The notes: a model not told the origin generated them from the sequence alone. Shown: positions 1 through 7,270, numbered from the stretch's first letter. The stretch: DNA of 11,003 nucleotides from Ruminococcus sp. (GCA_003446315.1 DMBA01000134.1:1-11003), one strand, 5' to 3'. Made by a program: numbers and translations.

Positions 1-369
1 TTTATGCAGCAGACCGGCGAAGGCAGCATGAAGATCAATTCGCCGTTCCCGCCCGATACCAGCGTGGTGACCTCAATGGACGCATTATTGCGGATCACGC
101 AGCTCATCAGCGAGCGCAAACCGATGGATCTGACACCGGGCGAAGCCAAATATGTTTATGATTACATCTGCAAACACCAGCTTCACGGCGAGGAAGCCCG
201 CGCCGCACATGCACAGCAGGCGCGTTCCTATAAGCTGAATGCGCGGAAGGCACTCATGCAGCAGATCTGTCCGGAGTGCCTCTCCCCGCTGACACAAGTT
301 GCCACCCCGACCGCAAATTACTGGGTCTGCTCCCGCTATCCGGATTGCCAGTATACCCATAAAATGTAA
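1..369 (+). CDS. NERD-type (nuclease-related domain) protein with C-terminal topoisomerase zinc ribbon, 5'-truncated by the window edge
   Basis: The reading frame is already open at base 1, so this is the C-terminal part of a longer protein; the ATG at base 4 is probably internal. The last ~35 residues form a C4 zinc ribbon of the topoisomerase I type: CPEC, then a CSRYPDC pair ending in YTHKM. The preceding stretch (TGEGSMKINSPFP, then a helix ending in ISERKPM) resembles the end of a NERD domain, which in Firmicutes is often followed by this ribbon. NERD proteins are predicted nucleic-acid-processing proteins of poorly known role, often membrane-anchored at the N-terminus; that part lies outside the window. 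The ribbon is seen directly; the NERD assignment is inference from its tail only. It could instead be another ribbon-bearing DNA-binding protein. pfkA follows after 56 bases with no visible promoter or terminator between, so the two may be co-transcribed. Confidence 0.7.
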   Translation, partial: FMQQTGEGSMKINSPFPPDTSVVTSMDALLRITQLISERKPMDLTPGEAKYVYDYICKHQLHGEEARAAHAQQARSYKLNARKALMQQICPECLSPLTQVATPTANYWVCSRYPDCQYTHKM

Positions 370-425
370 GAACATCCGGAAACTGCACAGCCAAACCAGA
401 ATCAATTACGAAAGGAATGAATCTC

Positions 426-1508
426 ATGAAAAAAAGAATCGGAATCCTGACTTCCGGCGGCGACTGCCCCGGTCTGAACGCAACCATCCGCGGCGTAGCG
501 AAGGCATGCTTTGAGCTGATGGGCGAGGAAAATGTGGAGATCGTCGGCATTTCCAATGGTTATTACGGCTTGATCCACAATCTTTGCCGCGTCATGCAGC
601 CCGCAGAGTTCTCCGGCATTCTGACGCAGGGCGGAACCATTCTGGGCACCAAGCGTCAGCCGTTCAAGATGATGACCGTCATCGGCGACGACAATGTGGA
701 TAAAGTCAAGAATATGCGTGAGACTTACAAAAAGCAGAAGCTGGATTGCCTGCTGACACTTGGCGGAAACGGCACGCATAAGACCTCAAAGCTGCTTGCA
801 GATGAAGGCTTGAATGTGATCGGTCTGCCGAAAACGATTGACAATGATATTTACGGCACGGATGTCACATTCGGATTCCACACCGCTGTGGATACGGCAA
901 CAGATGCGATCGACCGTCTGCACACAACCGCCGCATCGCACAGCCGGATTCTGGTTTGTGAGATCATGGGCAACAAGGCAGGCTGGCTGACGCTGAATGC
1001 AGGTCTGGCAGGCGGTGCAGATATCATTCTGATCCCGGAGATCCCGTATGATATTGACAAAGTCTGTGAAGCCGTGATGAAGCGTGCCGCGACCGGAAAA
1101 GGATTCTCGATCATGGCAGTTGCAGAAGGCGCATTTGATAAAGACGAAGCAAAGCTCAAGAAGAAGGACAGAGCCAGAAAGCGCGAAGAAGCCGGCATCA
1201 TCACCGCGACCGGCAGGATCGCAGCACAGGTGCAGGCAGCAACAGGCATCGAAGCGCGTGTCTGCGTGCCGGGACATATGCTCCGCGGCGGCTCTCCCTC
1301 TGCATATGACCGCATTCTCGCAACAAAATTCGGTGTCCATGCCGCAAAACTGATCGCCAATGAAAAATACGGCAGAACCGTCGCAATGGTCAACGGAAAG
1401 GTCACATCCAACAAGCTCGAAGACATCGCCGGTCTGACCAAATTTGTGGATCCGAAGGATCAGCTTGTCATCACCGGCAAGCGCATCGGTGTCTCGTTCG
1501 GCGATTAA
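426..1508 (+). CDS. pfkA: 6-phosphofructokinase, mixed-type (group III) family
   Basis: This cytoplasmic enzyme phosphorylates fructose 6-phosphate to fructose 1,6-bisphosphate, the committed step of glycolysis. The 360-residue product has the full family signature: GGDCPGLNATIRG (11-23), GGNGT (113-117), PKTIDND with the catalytic aspartates (135-141), MGNKAGW (181-187), PEIPYD (204-209) and HMLRGGSPSAYDR (284-296). The position that separates ATP- from PPi-enzymes (E. coli Gly104) is Gly116 here, which favours ATP. The position of E. coli Gly124 is Lys136, as in the mixed/PPi group. This Gly plus Lys combination is typical of group III enzymes, usually ATP-dependent. Asn115 replaces the usual Asp of GGDGT. 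A Lys/Arg-rich stretch lies at 243-253. An upstream in-frame ATG at 417 abuts the AAAGGA at 411-416 with no spacing, so the ATG at 426, 9 bases after it, is chosen. No terminator is seen before the pyk promoter. Confidence 0.95.
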   Translation: MKKRIGILTSGGDCPGLNATIRGVAKACFELMGEENVEIVGISNGYYGLIHNLCRVMQPAEFSGILTQGGTILGTKRQPFKMMTVIGDDNVDKVKNMRETYKKQKLDCLLTLGGNGTHKTSKLLADEGLNVIGLPKTIDNDIYGTDVTFGFHTAVDTATDAIDRLHTTAASHSRILVCEIMGNKAGWLTLNAGLAGGADIILIPEIPYDIDKVCEAVMKRAATGKGFSIMAVAEGAFDKDEAKLKKKDRARKREEAGIITATGRIAAQVQAATGIEARVCVPGHMLRGGSPSAYDRILATKFGVHAAKLIANEKYGRTVAMVNGKVTSNKLEDIAGLTKFVDPKDQLVITGKRIGVSFGD

Positions 1509-1611
1509 CAGCAAAAACAGCCATTTCACCAAAAGATATACGGAGCTTGAAAAGAACCATTCACACTCTGACAAAATGCAGGCGCAAACGCTGTAAAATA
1601 TCTGTATTCAC

Positions 1612-1640
1612 TTGTATTTTCGACACAAATATGCTATAAT
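1612..1640 (+). promoter_or_regulatory. Promoter of pyk
   Basis: TTGTAT (1612-1617), a 17-base spacer and TATAAT (1635-1640), with an extended TATGC directly before the -10. Transcription should start near 1647, leaving a leader of about 65 bases. pyk can therefore be expressed independently of pfkA. Confidence 0.85.
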
Positions 1641-1710
1641 GAAGACCGAAAAAAACATGACTGCACTGTGCGGTCATGGCAGATACAAGATAAAAAGGAG
1701 CTTTGATATT

Positions 1711-3138
1711 ATGCAGCAAGCACTCAGAAAAACAAAAATTGTATGTACTGTCGGGCCGGCAACAGACCGCGATGAGGTGCTGAGACAAATGATGCAGGCA
1801 GGTATGAATGTCGCCCGTTTCAATTTTTCCCACGCCGATTATGAACGCGATCAGGAACGGTTTGCACAGGTTGTCCGCTTGCGTGAGGAGCTTGGTCTGC
1901 CGATTGCGACCATGCTGGATACCAAGGGGCCGGAAGTGCGTCTGCGCAAATTTCCGGATGGTTCCGCTGAGATCTTTGACGGCGATACCTATACTCTGAC
2001 GACCCGTGATGTCCCCTGCGATAATCATATTGGTTCTGTCAATTATGCCCGCCTGACCAAGGATGTCAAGCCGGGCGATACCGTCATGATCAATGACGGC
2101 TTGGTGGAATTGCGCATTGAGCATGTCTCCAGCACGGATATTGAATGCCGCGTGGTGCACGGCGGTGTGCTCACCAATCACAAATCCTGCAATTTCCCGG
2201 ATGTGCATCTTTCCATGCCGTATCTGAGCGATGCCGATATGGAAGATCTGGAATTCGGCGCAAAACTGGGCTTTGATTTCATTGCAGCGAGCTTTGCCCG
2301 CACCGGTGCAGATATTCGTTATCTGCGCAAATTCACGCAAAGCCTTGGCTGGTACGGCGTTCGGATTATTGCAAAGATCGAGAACCGCGAAGGTGTCAAC
2401 AATATTGACGAGATCCTGGAAGCAGCGGACGGCATTATGGTTGCCCGCGGCGACATGGGTGTTGAGATCCCGTTTGAGCAGATTCCGGATATCCAGAAGC
2501 AGTTGATCCGGAAGGGTTATGAAGCCGGCAAGCAGGTCATCACAGCGACCCAGATGCTGGAATCCATGATTACAAATCCGCGTCCGACGAGAGCCGAGAT
2601 CACAGACGTTGCAAATGCGATCTATGACGGCACGAGTGCGATCATGCTTTCCGGTGAAACCGCCGCAGGACAGCATCCTGTTGAAGCGGTGGAAACGATG
2701 GCGCGAATTGCAACCACAACGGAAGGCAATATTGATTATAAATCCGAATTTCTGGCACGCATGAACGAAAAAGCCACCATCGCAGATGCAATTGCACATG
2801 CAACGGTGACGACCTCGCATGACCTTGATGCAAGTGCGATCATCACGGTGACAAAGGGCGGCGAAACGGCACGTCTGATCTCGAAATACCGTCCGGAATT
2901 CCCGATCGTATCCTGCACAACGGAGCAGATGGTACAGCGGCAGATGAATCTCTCATGGGGTGTTTATCCGCTGGTCATCAATGAAGAATCCAGCACAGAT
3001 AATCTGTTCAAGCATGCAGTCGAAGCGGCATGTCGGGCAGGATATGCAGAGCCGGGTGATCTGGTCGTCATCACGGCAGGTGTCCCGCTTGGCGTTTCCG
3101 GCACGACCAATCTGCTGAAAGTCGAAACGATCGAATAA
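1711..3138 (+). CDS. pyk: Pyruvate kinase (short form)
   Basis: Converts phosphoenolpyruvate and ADP to pyruvate and ATP, the last step of glycolysis, in the cytoplasm. The 475-residue product has the usual order: barrel start KTKIVCTVGPAT (7-18), NFSHADYE (38-45), MLDTKGPEVR (68-77), the B-domain (about 80-165), AASFAR (192-197), the catalytic AKIENREG (221-228; Lys222, Glu224), ARGDMGVE (245-252; Asp248, metal) and TATQMLESM (278-286). The C-terminal effector domain ends at VETIE. The extra PEP-utiliser domain found at the C-terminus of some Bacillus enzymes is absent. The frame is open further upstream, but AAGGAG at 1695-1700 lies 10 bases before the ATG at 1711, and the first residues match the family start. 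Pairing with pfkA is common in Firmicutes and lets the committed and final steps be set together; here pyk also has its own promoter and a terminator. Confidence 0.97.
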   Translation: MQQALRKTKIVCTVGPATDRDEVLRQMMQAGMNVARFNFSHADYERDQERFAQVVRLREELGLPIATMLDTKGPEVRLRKFPDGSAEIFDGDTYTLTTRDVPCDNHIGSVNYARLTKDVKPGDTVMINDGLVELRIEHVSSTDIECRVVHGGVLTNHKSCNFPDVHLSMPYLSDADMEDLEFGAKLGFDFIAASFARTGADIRYLRKFTQSLGWYGVRIIAKIENREGVNNIDEILEAADGIMVARGDMGVEIPFEQIPDIQKQLIRKGYEAGKQVITATQMLESMITNPRPTRAEITDVANAIYDGTSAIMLSGETAAGQHPVEAVETMARIATTTEGNIDYKSEFLARMNEKATIADAIAHATVTTSHDLDASAIITVTKGGETARLISKYRPEFPIVSCTTEQMVQRQMNLSWGVYPLVINEESSTDNLFKHAVEAACRAGYAEPGDLVVITAGVPLGVSGTTNLLKVETIE

Positions 3139-3186
3139 GAAAAAGGCGAATGCAGCACATGTCAAAACTGCATTCGCCTTTTTTTC
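3139..3186. terminator. Bidirectional intrinsic terminator between pyk and the convergent membrane-protein gene
   Basis: An 11-bp GC-rich stem, GGCGAATGCAG (3145-3155) with CTGCATTCGCC (3168-3178), has a 12-base loop and is extended by A/T pairs. Seven T residues follow on the + strand (3179-3185). A run of A residues before the stem provides the U-tract for transcripts arriving from the - strand. Confidence 0.93.
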
Positions 3187-3224
3187 TGTATTTACACAAG
3201 TTTCCACAATGTGGAAACCGCCGT

Positions 3225-3980
3225 TTACGGTGAACCCATCGCAAAAAACTGCACTCTGCCGTCCTGTGTATCCACAATGGCAGCACCGGTCACAAACTGA
3301 CTGTGATTCAGCTTATAATCCATAATATAGATCTGCGCATGCAGCTCATCGGAAAAGGCATTGTTCCAGAATCCATCGGAAAGATCGAGCGTAAACAGCC
3401 CGTCCGCCGTACCGGAAACAGATTCGGAAGACGGAATGCTGATATACATGCCGTTCTGATAATCCGACAGCGGAAACTGCAAATAAGATTCTGCCGAAAA
3501 GAGTGCAGCATAAGCAGCCGCCCGCTGCGGATCGACCCGAAAGCGCACCGTAAACAAACCGGTACTCCGCAAACCGTTCGGCTCATAATCGAGATGATAG
3601 TCACCCGTGACATCATTCTGAAAATCGAAGAACCAATTCGGCGCAGCAACAGAGGGATAGAGCCTTGAAAGCCGTTTCTGATAAGGATAGCGTTCGAGCG
3701 CATCGGAATGGATCTGCGGCGGAACGGCAAGCAGATAAACGAGCAGCGCGATCAAAGAAAACAGCATACAAAAAGCGCCTGTATTCTGTTTTTTCTGATT
3801 GCGGGAGAACAGGAGAAAGCAAAGCGGAAGCCCGATTGCTGCCGTGACACAAGCTGCTGCCAGAAAATTATTTGCGCCGGTAAACCAATAAACCACGCCG
3901 CACAAAGCGATCATACAGACCGAGAGGAGCAAAGCGGGCAATCTGCCGGTGCGGGATTTTTTTGCATGAGATTTCGCCAT
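3225..3980 (-). CDS. Membrane protein of unknown function with three N-terminal helices and an outer domain
   Basis: I do not recognise this 251-residue protein. After a basic N-terminus (MAKSHAKKSR) there are three hydrophobic helices at about 14-34, 36-58 and 68-86. A hydrophilic C-terminal region of about 165 residues follows, rich in Tyr, Ser, Asp and aromatic residues and probably beta-structured. No catalytic motif or cysteine pair is visible in that region. By the positive-inside rule the N-terminus is cytoplasmic and, with three helices, the C-terminal domain lies outside. The ATG at 3980 has GGTGGA just upstream and starts 16 bases after the queA stop codon, so the gene is probably translated from the queA transcript. 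A GTG start at 3989 (three residues longer) is possible but has a poorer ribosome binding site. The pairing with queA looks positional; nothing in the protein points to tRNA modification. Confidence 0.8.
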   Translation of the reverse strand: MAKSHAKKSRTGRLPALLLSVCMIALCGVVYWFTGANNFLAAACVTAAIGLPLCFLLFSRNQKKQNTGAFCMLFSLIALLVYLLAVPPQIHSDALERYPYQKRLSRLYPSVAAPNWFFDFQNDVTGDYHLDYEPNGLRSTGLFTVRFRVDPQRAAAYAALFSAESYLQFPLSDYQNGMYISIPSSESVSGTADGLFTLDLSDGFWNNAFSDELHAQIYIMDYKLNHSQFVTGAAIVDTQDGRVQFFAMGSP

Positions 3981-3996
3981 AGCATCCACCGTCCGC

Positions 3997-5034
3997 TTAC
4001 AGGATCAGCATGGCATCGCCAAAGCTGAAAAAGCGATATTTTTCGGCAACAGCGGTCTGATAAGCATGCATGATATGATCGTAACCGGCGAAAGCGGAAA
4101 CGAGCATAATCAAAGTCGATTCCGGCAAATGGAAATTGGTAATCAAGCCGTCGATGCATTTGAAATCATAGGGCGGATAGATAAAGATGCCGGTATCGCC
4201 CTCACATGCACGAATTTCGCCGAATTGTGCAGCAGCGCCTTCGAGTGTCCGGCAGGAAGTTGTGCCGACCGCGATAACTCTGCCGCCGTTTTCCTTGGTT
4301 TTTCGGATTTTTTCGGCAGTTTCCGCGGGAATGGTATAGTGTTCGATGTGCATATGATGATTGCGGATATCATCTTCTTTGACGGGGCGGAACGTCCCCA
4401 GCCCGACATGGAGCGTCACAAATGCTTCATCAATGCCGTTTGCTTTCAGATCGGCGAGCAATTCCGGCGTAAAATGCAGACCGGCAGTCGGCGCAGCAGA
4501 GGATCCGAGTTCCCGCGCATAAACGGTCTGATAGCGTTCTTTATCCTGCAATTTCTCGGTGATATAGGGCGGAAGCGGCATTTGACCGATCTCATCGAGC
4601 ACCGCATACAGGCTGCCCTCACAGAAAAAGCGCACGATTCTTCCGCCGTCCTCCGTCACTTCGAGCACTTCTGCTTCGAGCTTATCGCCAAACCGGAAAT
4701 GCGTACCGGGCTTTGCTTTTTTACCGGGTTTGCAAATGATCTCCCAGACCTTTTCGCCGGTTGGTTTCAGCAGCAGAAACTCGATCGGCGAGCCGGTATC
4801 CGCCCGCTGACCGTAAAGACGCGCCGGCAGCACACGGGAATCGTTCATCACAAGCAGATCGCCTTCCCGCAAAAACTGTCCCAGCTCATAAAAGTGGTGA
4901 TGTGAAAGCGCACCGGTATTCCGGTCAAGCCGCAGCATCCGGGAAGAACTGCGCGGTTCAACGGGAGTCTGCGCGATCAGCTCCTGCGGCAAGTCATAGA
5001 AATAAGTGCTTTTTTTCGTAAAATCCGTCCCCAT
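3997..5034 (-). CDS. queA: S-adenosylmethionine:tRNA ribosyltransferase-isomerase (QueA)
   Basis: QueA moves the ribosyl part of S-adenosylmethionine onto preQ1 in the wobble position of GUN-anticodon tRNAs (Tyr, His, Asn, Asp), giving epoxyqueuosine. It acts in the cytoplasm, after Tgt and before QueG/QueH. The 345-residue product is full length. Family blocks seen: NDSRVLPARLYG (64-75), PLPPYI (153-158), RYQTVYA followed by SSAAPTAGLHFT (167-189), GLGTFRPV (211-218), HMHIEHYTIP (227-236), VGTTSCRTLE (256-265), TGIFIYPPYDFK (281-292) and TNFHLPESTL (299-308). The start at 5034 has AAAGGA about 11 bases upstream. A clear promoter lies at 5086-5114. No preQ1 riboswitch is evident in the short leader, and tgt is not in the window. 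The membrane-protein gene follows 16 bases after the stop codon in the same transcript. Confidence 0.97.
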   Translation of the reverse strand: MGTDFTKKSTYFYDLPQELIAQTPVEPRSSSRMLRLDRNTGALSHHHFYELGQFLREGDLLVMNDSRVLPARLYGQRADTGSPIEFLLLKPTGEKVWEIICKPGKKAKPGTHFRFGDKLEAEVLEVTEDGGRIVRFFCEGSLYAVLDEIGQMPLPPYITEKLQDKERYQTVYARELGSSAAPTAGLHFTPELLADLKANGIDEAFVTLHVGLGTFRPVKEDDIRNHHMHIEHYTIPAETAEKIRKTKENGGRVIAVGTTSCRTLEGAAAQFGEIRACEGDTGIFIYPPYDFKCIDGLITNFHLPESTLIMLVSAFAGYDHIMHAYQTAVAEKYRFFSFGDAMLIL

Positions 5035-5085
5035 CGGCGGTATCGTCCTTTCTGAATAGATATTTTAAGATCTTCGATTCTATTT

Positions 5086-5114
5086 AGTATATCACATTTC
5101 TTTGATTTTGTAAA
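5086..5114 (-). promoter_or_regulatory. Promoter of queA and the downstream membrane-protein gene
   Basis: Reading the - strand: TTTACA (5114-5109), a 17-base spacer, TATACT (5091-5086), with TGTGA directly before the -10 (an extended, TRTG-type -10). The leader to the queA start is about 45 bases. Confidence 0.85.
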
Positions 5115-5195
5115 GCGCAGCGCGGCGAATCCGGGATTTATGATTTTTTTGCATCCACAAAGCGGATTCCATTTTTTATGATAAACGCCTGCACA

Positions 5196-5233
5196 CAACA
5201 AAAACGGAGACAGCCGGTCAACTGTCTCCGTTT
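5196..5233 (-). terminator. Intrinsic terminator of the signal-peptidase-like gene
   Basis: A 12-bp inverted repeat, AAACGGAGACAG (5202-5213) and CTGTCTCCGTTT (5222-5233), has an 8-base loop. Read on the - strand, the stem is followed by a T-rich run (TTTTTGTTG). It lies 6 bases beyond the stop codon of the - strand gene ending at 5239. Confidence 0.9.
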
Positions 5234-5238
5234 ACGAA

Positions 5239-6537
5239 TTACAATTTTTTCTGTTCATCATCCAAAAATGCCATCAGATCCTCGAAGCTGGCAGAAGCGA
5301 TGCGCTGCTTTTTGGGCTTTGCAGGAGCAGGAGCCGGTTTCGCAGGTGTTTCGGGTGCTTTCTGCGGTTCCGCAGGTTTTGCGGGAGCAGCTTCAACCGG
5401 TTTTGCAGGTGCAGGAGCCGGAGCCGGTTCTTCTTTTTTGGGAGCAGGCTCACTGAAAGCAGCATCCTGAGCAGCTTTGGCGAGTGCCTGAGCAGCCGCA
5501 AGACGATCCTGTTCTTTCCGTTCTGCTTCGATCTGTTCAGCAGTCGGGATCTGAAGATGACCGGTTGCAGTCAGGCGCGGGATATCTTCTGTCGGGGTAG
5601 GCTTGAGTGCAGGCTGTTTTTTCACAGGATGATCGGTTGTTTTCGGAATGGAAAGCGTATGCGTTTTGGTAATGATCTCTGTTGTATAAAGCGGAACCCC
5701 GTCGGGCGTTTCCGTTTGACGGCGGGATTCCATATGTGTGCGGACGGCAGCGATTCGTTCGGCGCGTCTGGCAGCTTCTTCTTCTTCCAGCCGTGCGATT
5801 TCTTCTTCACCGAGTTCCGGAGCCGGAGCAGATGCAGCCGATTTTTTCCTGTCAGAAGAATTTGCATCATCAGCATTCTGACGTTCTTTTGCAAGCCGTT
5901 CGGCATCACGTTCTGCAATTTTCTGCTGTTTCTGCTGAATGGACTTGACAAAAGCGAGGTCGGTATCTTCGTCCTCAATATTATTATTGGGTGTATCGTT
6001 TCCCTTGCCGTGTGCGAGCACCGCAATGACATAAAGCAGCAAAATGACGCAAGGGAGCACCAGACCGACGACCAGACCGATCGTACCGGTCAGGAAACCG
6101 ATGAGCATACCGAGTTCAGGACTTCTGCGCTTGCAGATACCGACAATGGCATTTTCCTCAGCCTGCACAGCCTGTGTATTGGTGACAGTGGTGAGGTAAT
6201 AGGTTTTAGCGGTCTGATCGGGCACATTCGAGCTGGTATCGACGATCAGGCTTGCAACCGCGATGCGGTATTCATTCTGTTCATTCTGATAGAGCACGAT
6301 GTCCTGCATATTGACCTGATCGGGTTCATCCGCAATGACAAGCGAGCCTTTCGGAACGCGCTCACCCATATCGTCATAAGTATAATAGCACAAGCGGTTT
6401 CCGAGGATTTTCGGCGCAGCGCCGTTTCGGAAGAGCAGATTGATCGTCACTGTGCAAGCCGCAATCAGCAGCATACAAAAAATCAGAAGCGCGCCGAGAC
6501 AGGATATTCCTTTTTTTCGTTTGTTGTTCTTTGCCAT
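5239..6537 (-). CDS. Signal-peptidase-I-like (SipW-type) membrane protein lacking catalytic residues, with charged Pro/Ala-rich cytoplasmic tail
   Basis: The 432-residue protein has a basic start (MAKNNKRKK), a helix at 12-36, an outer domain at 37-142, a long second helix at 143-175 and a cytoplasmic tail at 176-432. The outer domain follows the S26 SipW-type layout: VPKGSLVI (61-68), a DIVLY block (79-83), YYLTTVTN (113-120), an AIVG block (130-133) and PELG before the second helix. The expected SxSM motif reads YDDM (54-57), so the nucleophile serine is Asp56, and no HRV-type partner is found after DIVLY. Proteolysis is therefore unlikely. The tail has a Lys/Glu coiled-coil-like part (about 195-275), a second charged helix (about 333-360), a Pro/Ala/Lys linker (363-410) and a short terminal helix, SFEDLMAFLDDE. 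The start codon choice is discussed under the leader hairpin; a longer form from 6618 is unlikely. The gene stands alone between its own promoter and terminator. Confidence 0.8.
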   Translation of the reverse strand: MAKNNKRKKGISCLGALLIFCMLLIAACTVTINLLFRNGAAPKILGNRLCYYTYDDMGERVPKGSLVIADEPDQVNMQDIVLYQNEQNEYRIAVASLIVDTSSNVPDQTAKTYYLTTVTNTQAVQAEENAIVGICKRRSPELGMLIGFLTGTIGLVVGLVLPCVILLLYVIAVLAHGKGNDTPNNNIEDEDTDLAFVKSIQQKQQKIAERDAERLAKERQNADDANSSDRKKSAASAPAPELGEEEIARLEEEEAARRAERIAAVRTHMESRRQTETPDGVPLYTTEIITKTHTLSIPKTTDHPVKKQPALKPTPTEDIPRLTATGHLQIPTAEQIEAERKEQDRLAAAQALAKAAQDAAFSEPAPKKEEPAPAPAPAKPVEAAPAKPAEPQKAPETPAKPAPAPAKPKKQRIASASFEDLMAFLDDEQKKL

Positions 6538-6570
6538 AATGCACCGCAGCCCAGCGGACTGCACTCCTTT
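6538..6570 (-). promoter_or_regulatory. Ribosome binding site separated from the start codon by a hairpin
   Basis: Reading the - strand, a strong AAAGGAG (6570-6564) lies 26 bases before the ATG at 6537, too far for normal initiation. In between, GCAGTCC (6562-6556) can pair with GGGCTGC (6552-6546) across a 3-base loop, with one G-U pair. Folding it would leave an effective spacing of about 9 bases. A weak GGTG close to the ATG is an alternative site. Confidence 0.5.
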
Positions 6571-6627
6571 CTGAATGGTAAGATCCGAAAAAACATTATC
6601 AGCCGACAAAGCGACCATTCTCTATAT

Positions 6628-6656
6628 AGTATAGCACACTTTCCTGAAAATTACAA
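6628..6656 (-). promoter_or_regulatory. Promoter of the signal-peptidase-like gene
   Basis: Reading the - strand: TTGTAA (6656-6651), a 17-base spacer, TATACT (6633-6628), with TGTGC directly before the -10. Three A-tracts upstream on this strand (6692-6686, 6675-6670, 6665-6660) could act as an UP-like or bent element. It is divergent from the promoter at 6705. Confidence 0.85.
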
Positions 6657-6704
6657 TTCTTTTTTCATCTTTTTTACGCTTGAAATTTTTTTCACATGCA
6701 GCAC

Positions 6705-6733
6705 TTGACATTTTTAGGAAAATGTGCTATAAT
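6705..6733 (+). promoter_or_regulatory. Near-consensus promoter of the orphan ORF / tRNA-Thr unit
   Basis: TTGACA (6705-6710), a 17-base spacer and TATAAT (6728-6733), with TGTGC directly before the -10. Both hexamers match the sigma-A consensus exactly. This is the strongest promoter in the window, as expected for a stable RNA transcript. Confidence 0.92.
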
Positions 6734-6739
6734 AATAAA

Positions 6740-6829
6740 GCTCTCAGTCATTGGCTGAACGTATGCAGATGCATCGTATTTCCTTTTTTTGCATACTCCG
6801 CATTTTCAATACGGAAAGGGGTAATCAAA
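6740..6829 (+). promoter_or_regulatory. Leader of the orphan ORF / tRNA-Thr unit with possible alternative folds
   Basis: About 90 bases lie between the predicted transcription start and the ATG. A small hairpin, TCAGTC/GGCTGA, lies at 6744-6758. A second one, 6759-6777, has a 7-bp stem with one bulge and an AGAT loop, and a run of seven T residues follows at 6784-6790. Competing pairs are GTATGC (6761-6766) with GCATAC (6791-6796), and CGTATT (6775-6780) with AATACG (6808-6813) next to the ribosome binding site. These could be an attenuator, but the stems are short. Confidence 0.3.
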
Positions 6830-7183
6830 ATGGCAAGAAGCAGATTTGCATTATGCTGTGCGCTCAGACATATTTACTTCAATGATTACGGACTGGACCG
6901 GACATACATCATGGGAGATCTGCTGGCACTGGTGACGTACTATACAGATGCAGAGACACCGGCAGAGATCATATCGAATCAAAAGAAGCTGCATTTATGG
7001 CTGACGAGGGCAGAACTGATCAAGAAGCTGCAAATGGAGCAGGGAGATTCGATTTTAGAAACGCTGATGCGGGAGCTGGAGCTAATTAACATTGGAGCAC
7101 TGCTGCAATATGTAAAAGCGAAGGCAACAGAAGCGGGAGATTTATCGCTGGAGCACATCAAGGGCGATAATGACAAATGGTAA
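6830..7183 (+). CDS. Orphan 117-residue protein encoded directly upstream of tRNA-Thr
   Basis: I do not recognise this protein. It is predicted to be soluble and mostly helical, with no signal peptide, membrane helix or metal-binding cysteine cluster (only a Cys-Cys pair at 9-10). The N-terminal part (1-45) is aromatic and hydrophobic (RHIYFNDYGLDRTYIMGDLLALVTYYTD). The middle part (50-100) has Leu/Ile-rich amphipathic helices (LTRAELIKKLQME; then ILETLMRELELINIGALLQYV). The C-terminus is polar. The ATG at 6830 has a strong GGAAAGGGG at 6813-6821, 8 bases away. The frame is open further upstream but crosses the promoter, so the longer form is rejected. The stop codon is only 10 bases before the tRNA and no terminator or promoter lies between them, so the two probably share one transcript from 6705. 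A role linked to the tRNA is a guess; it may simply share its promoter. Confidence 0.8.
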   Translation: MARSRFALCCALRHIYFNDYGLDRTYIMGDLLALVTYYTDAETPAEIISNQKKLHLWLTRAELIKKLQMEQGDSILETLMRELELINIGALLQYVKAKATEAGDLSLEHIKGDNDKW

Positions 7184-7193
7184 GCCAAAAAAT

Positions 7194-7266
7194 GCTAGTG
7201 TGGCTCAGTTGGTAGAGCAGCGCATTCGTAATGCGCAGGTCGTGGGTTCGAGTCCCACCACTAGCT
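7194..7266 (+). tRNA. tRNA-Thr (anticodon CGU, reads ACG)
   Basis: All four arms fold perfectly: acceptor GCTAGTG (7194-7200) with CACTAGC (7259-7265), D-arm GCTC/GAGC, anticodon stem GCGCA/TGCGC with loop TTCGTAA (7225-7231; anticodon CGT at 7227-7229), T-arm GTGGG/CCCAC with loop TTCGAGT. The discriminator base is T7266. The 3' CCA is not encoded and must be added after transcription. Confidence 0.97.
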
Positions 7267-7270
7267 TTGA

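Noticed and set aside
786..1574. Open frame opposite pfkA
   Set aside because: Cys/His-rich shadow of a certain gene.
1509..1611. Possible terminator between pfkA and pyk
   Set aside because: The only hairpin (around 1578-1595) has a short, bulged stem and no T-tract.
1561..2820. Long (419-codon) open frame opposite pyk
   Set aside because: Rich in Cys and His, with no family motif and no ribosome binding site; pyk on the other strand is certain. It arises from the codon bias of pyk.
4066..4905. Open frame opposite queA
   Set aside because: Shadow of a certain gene, with no ribosome binding site or motif.
5557..6708. Long (383-codon) open frame opposite the signal-peptidase-like gene
   Set aside because: Cys/Phe-rich shadow composition. 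It runs through the opposite strand's start and promoter and lacks a start signal.
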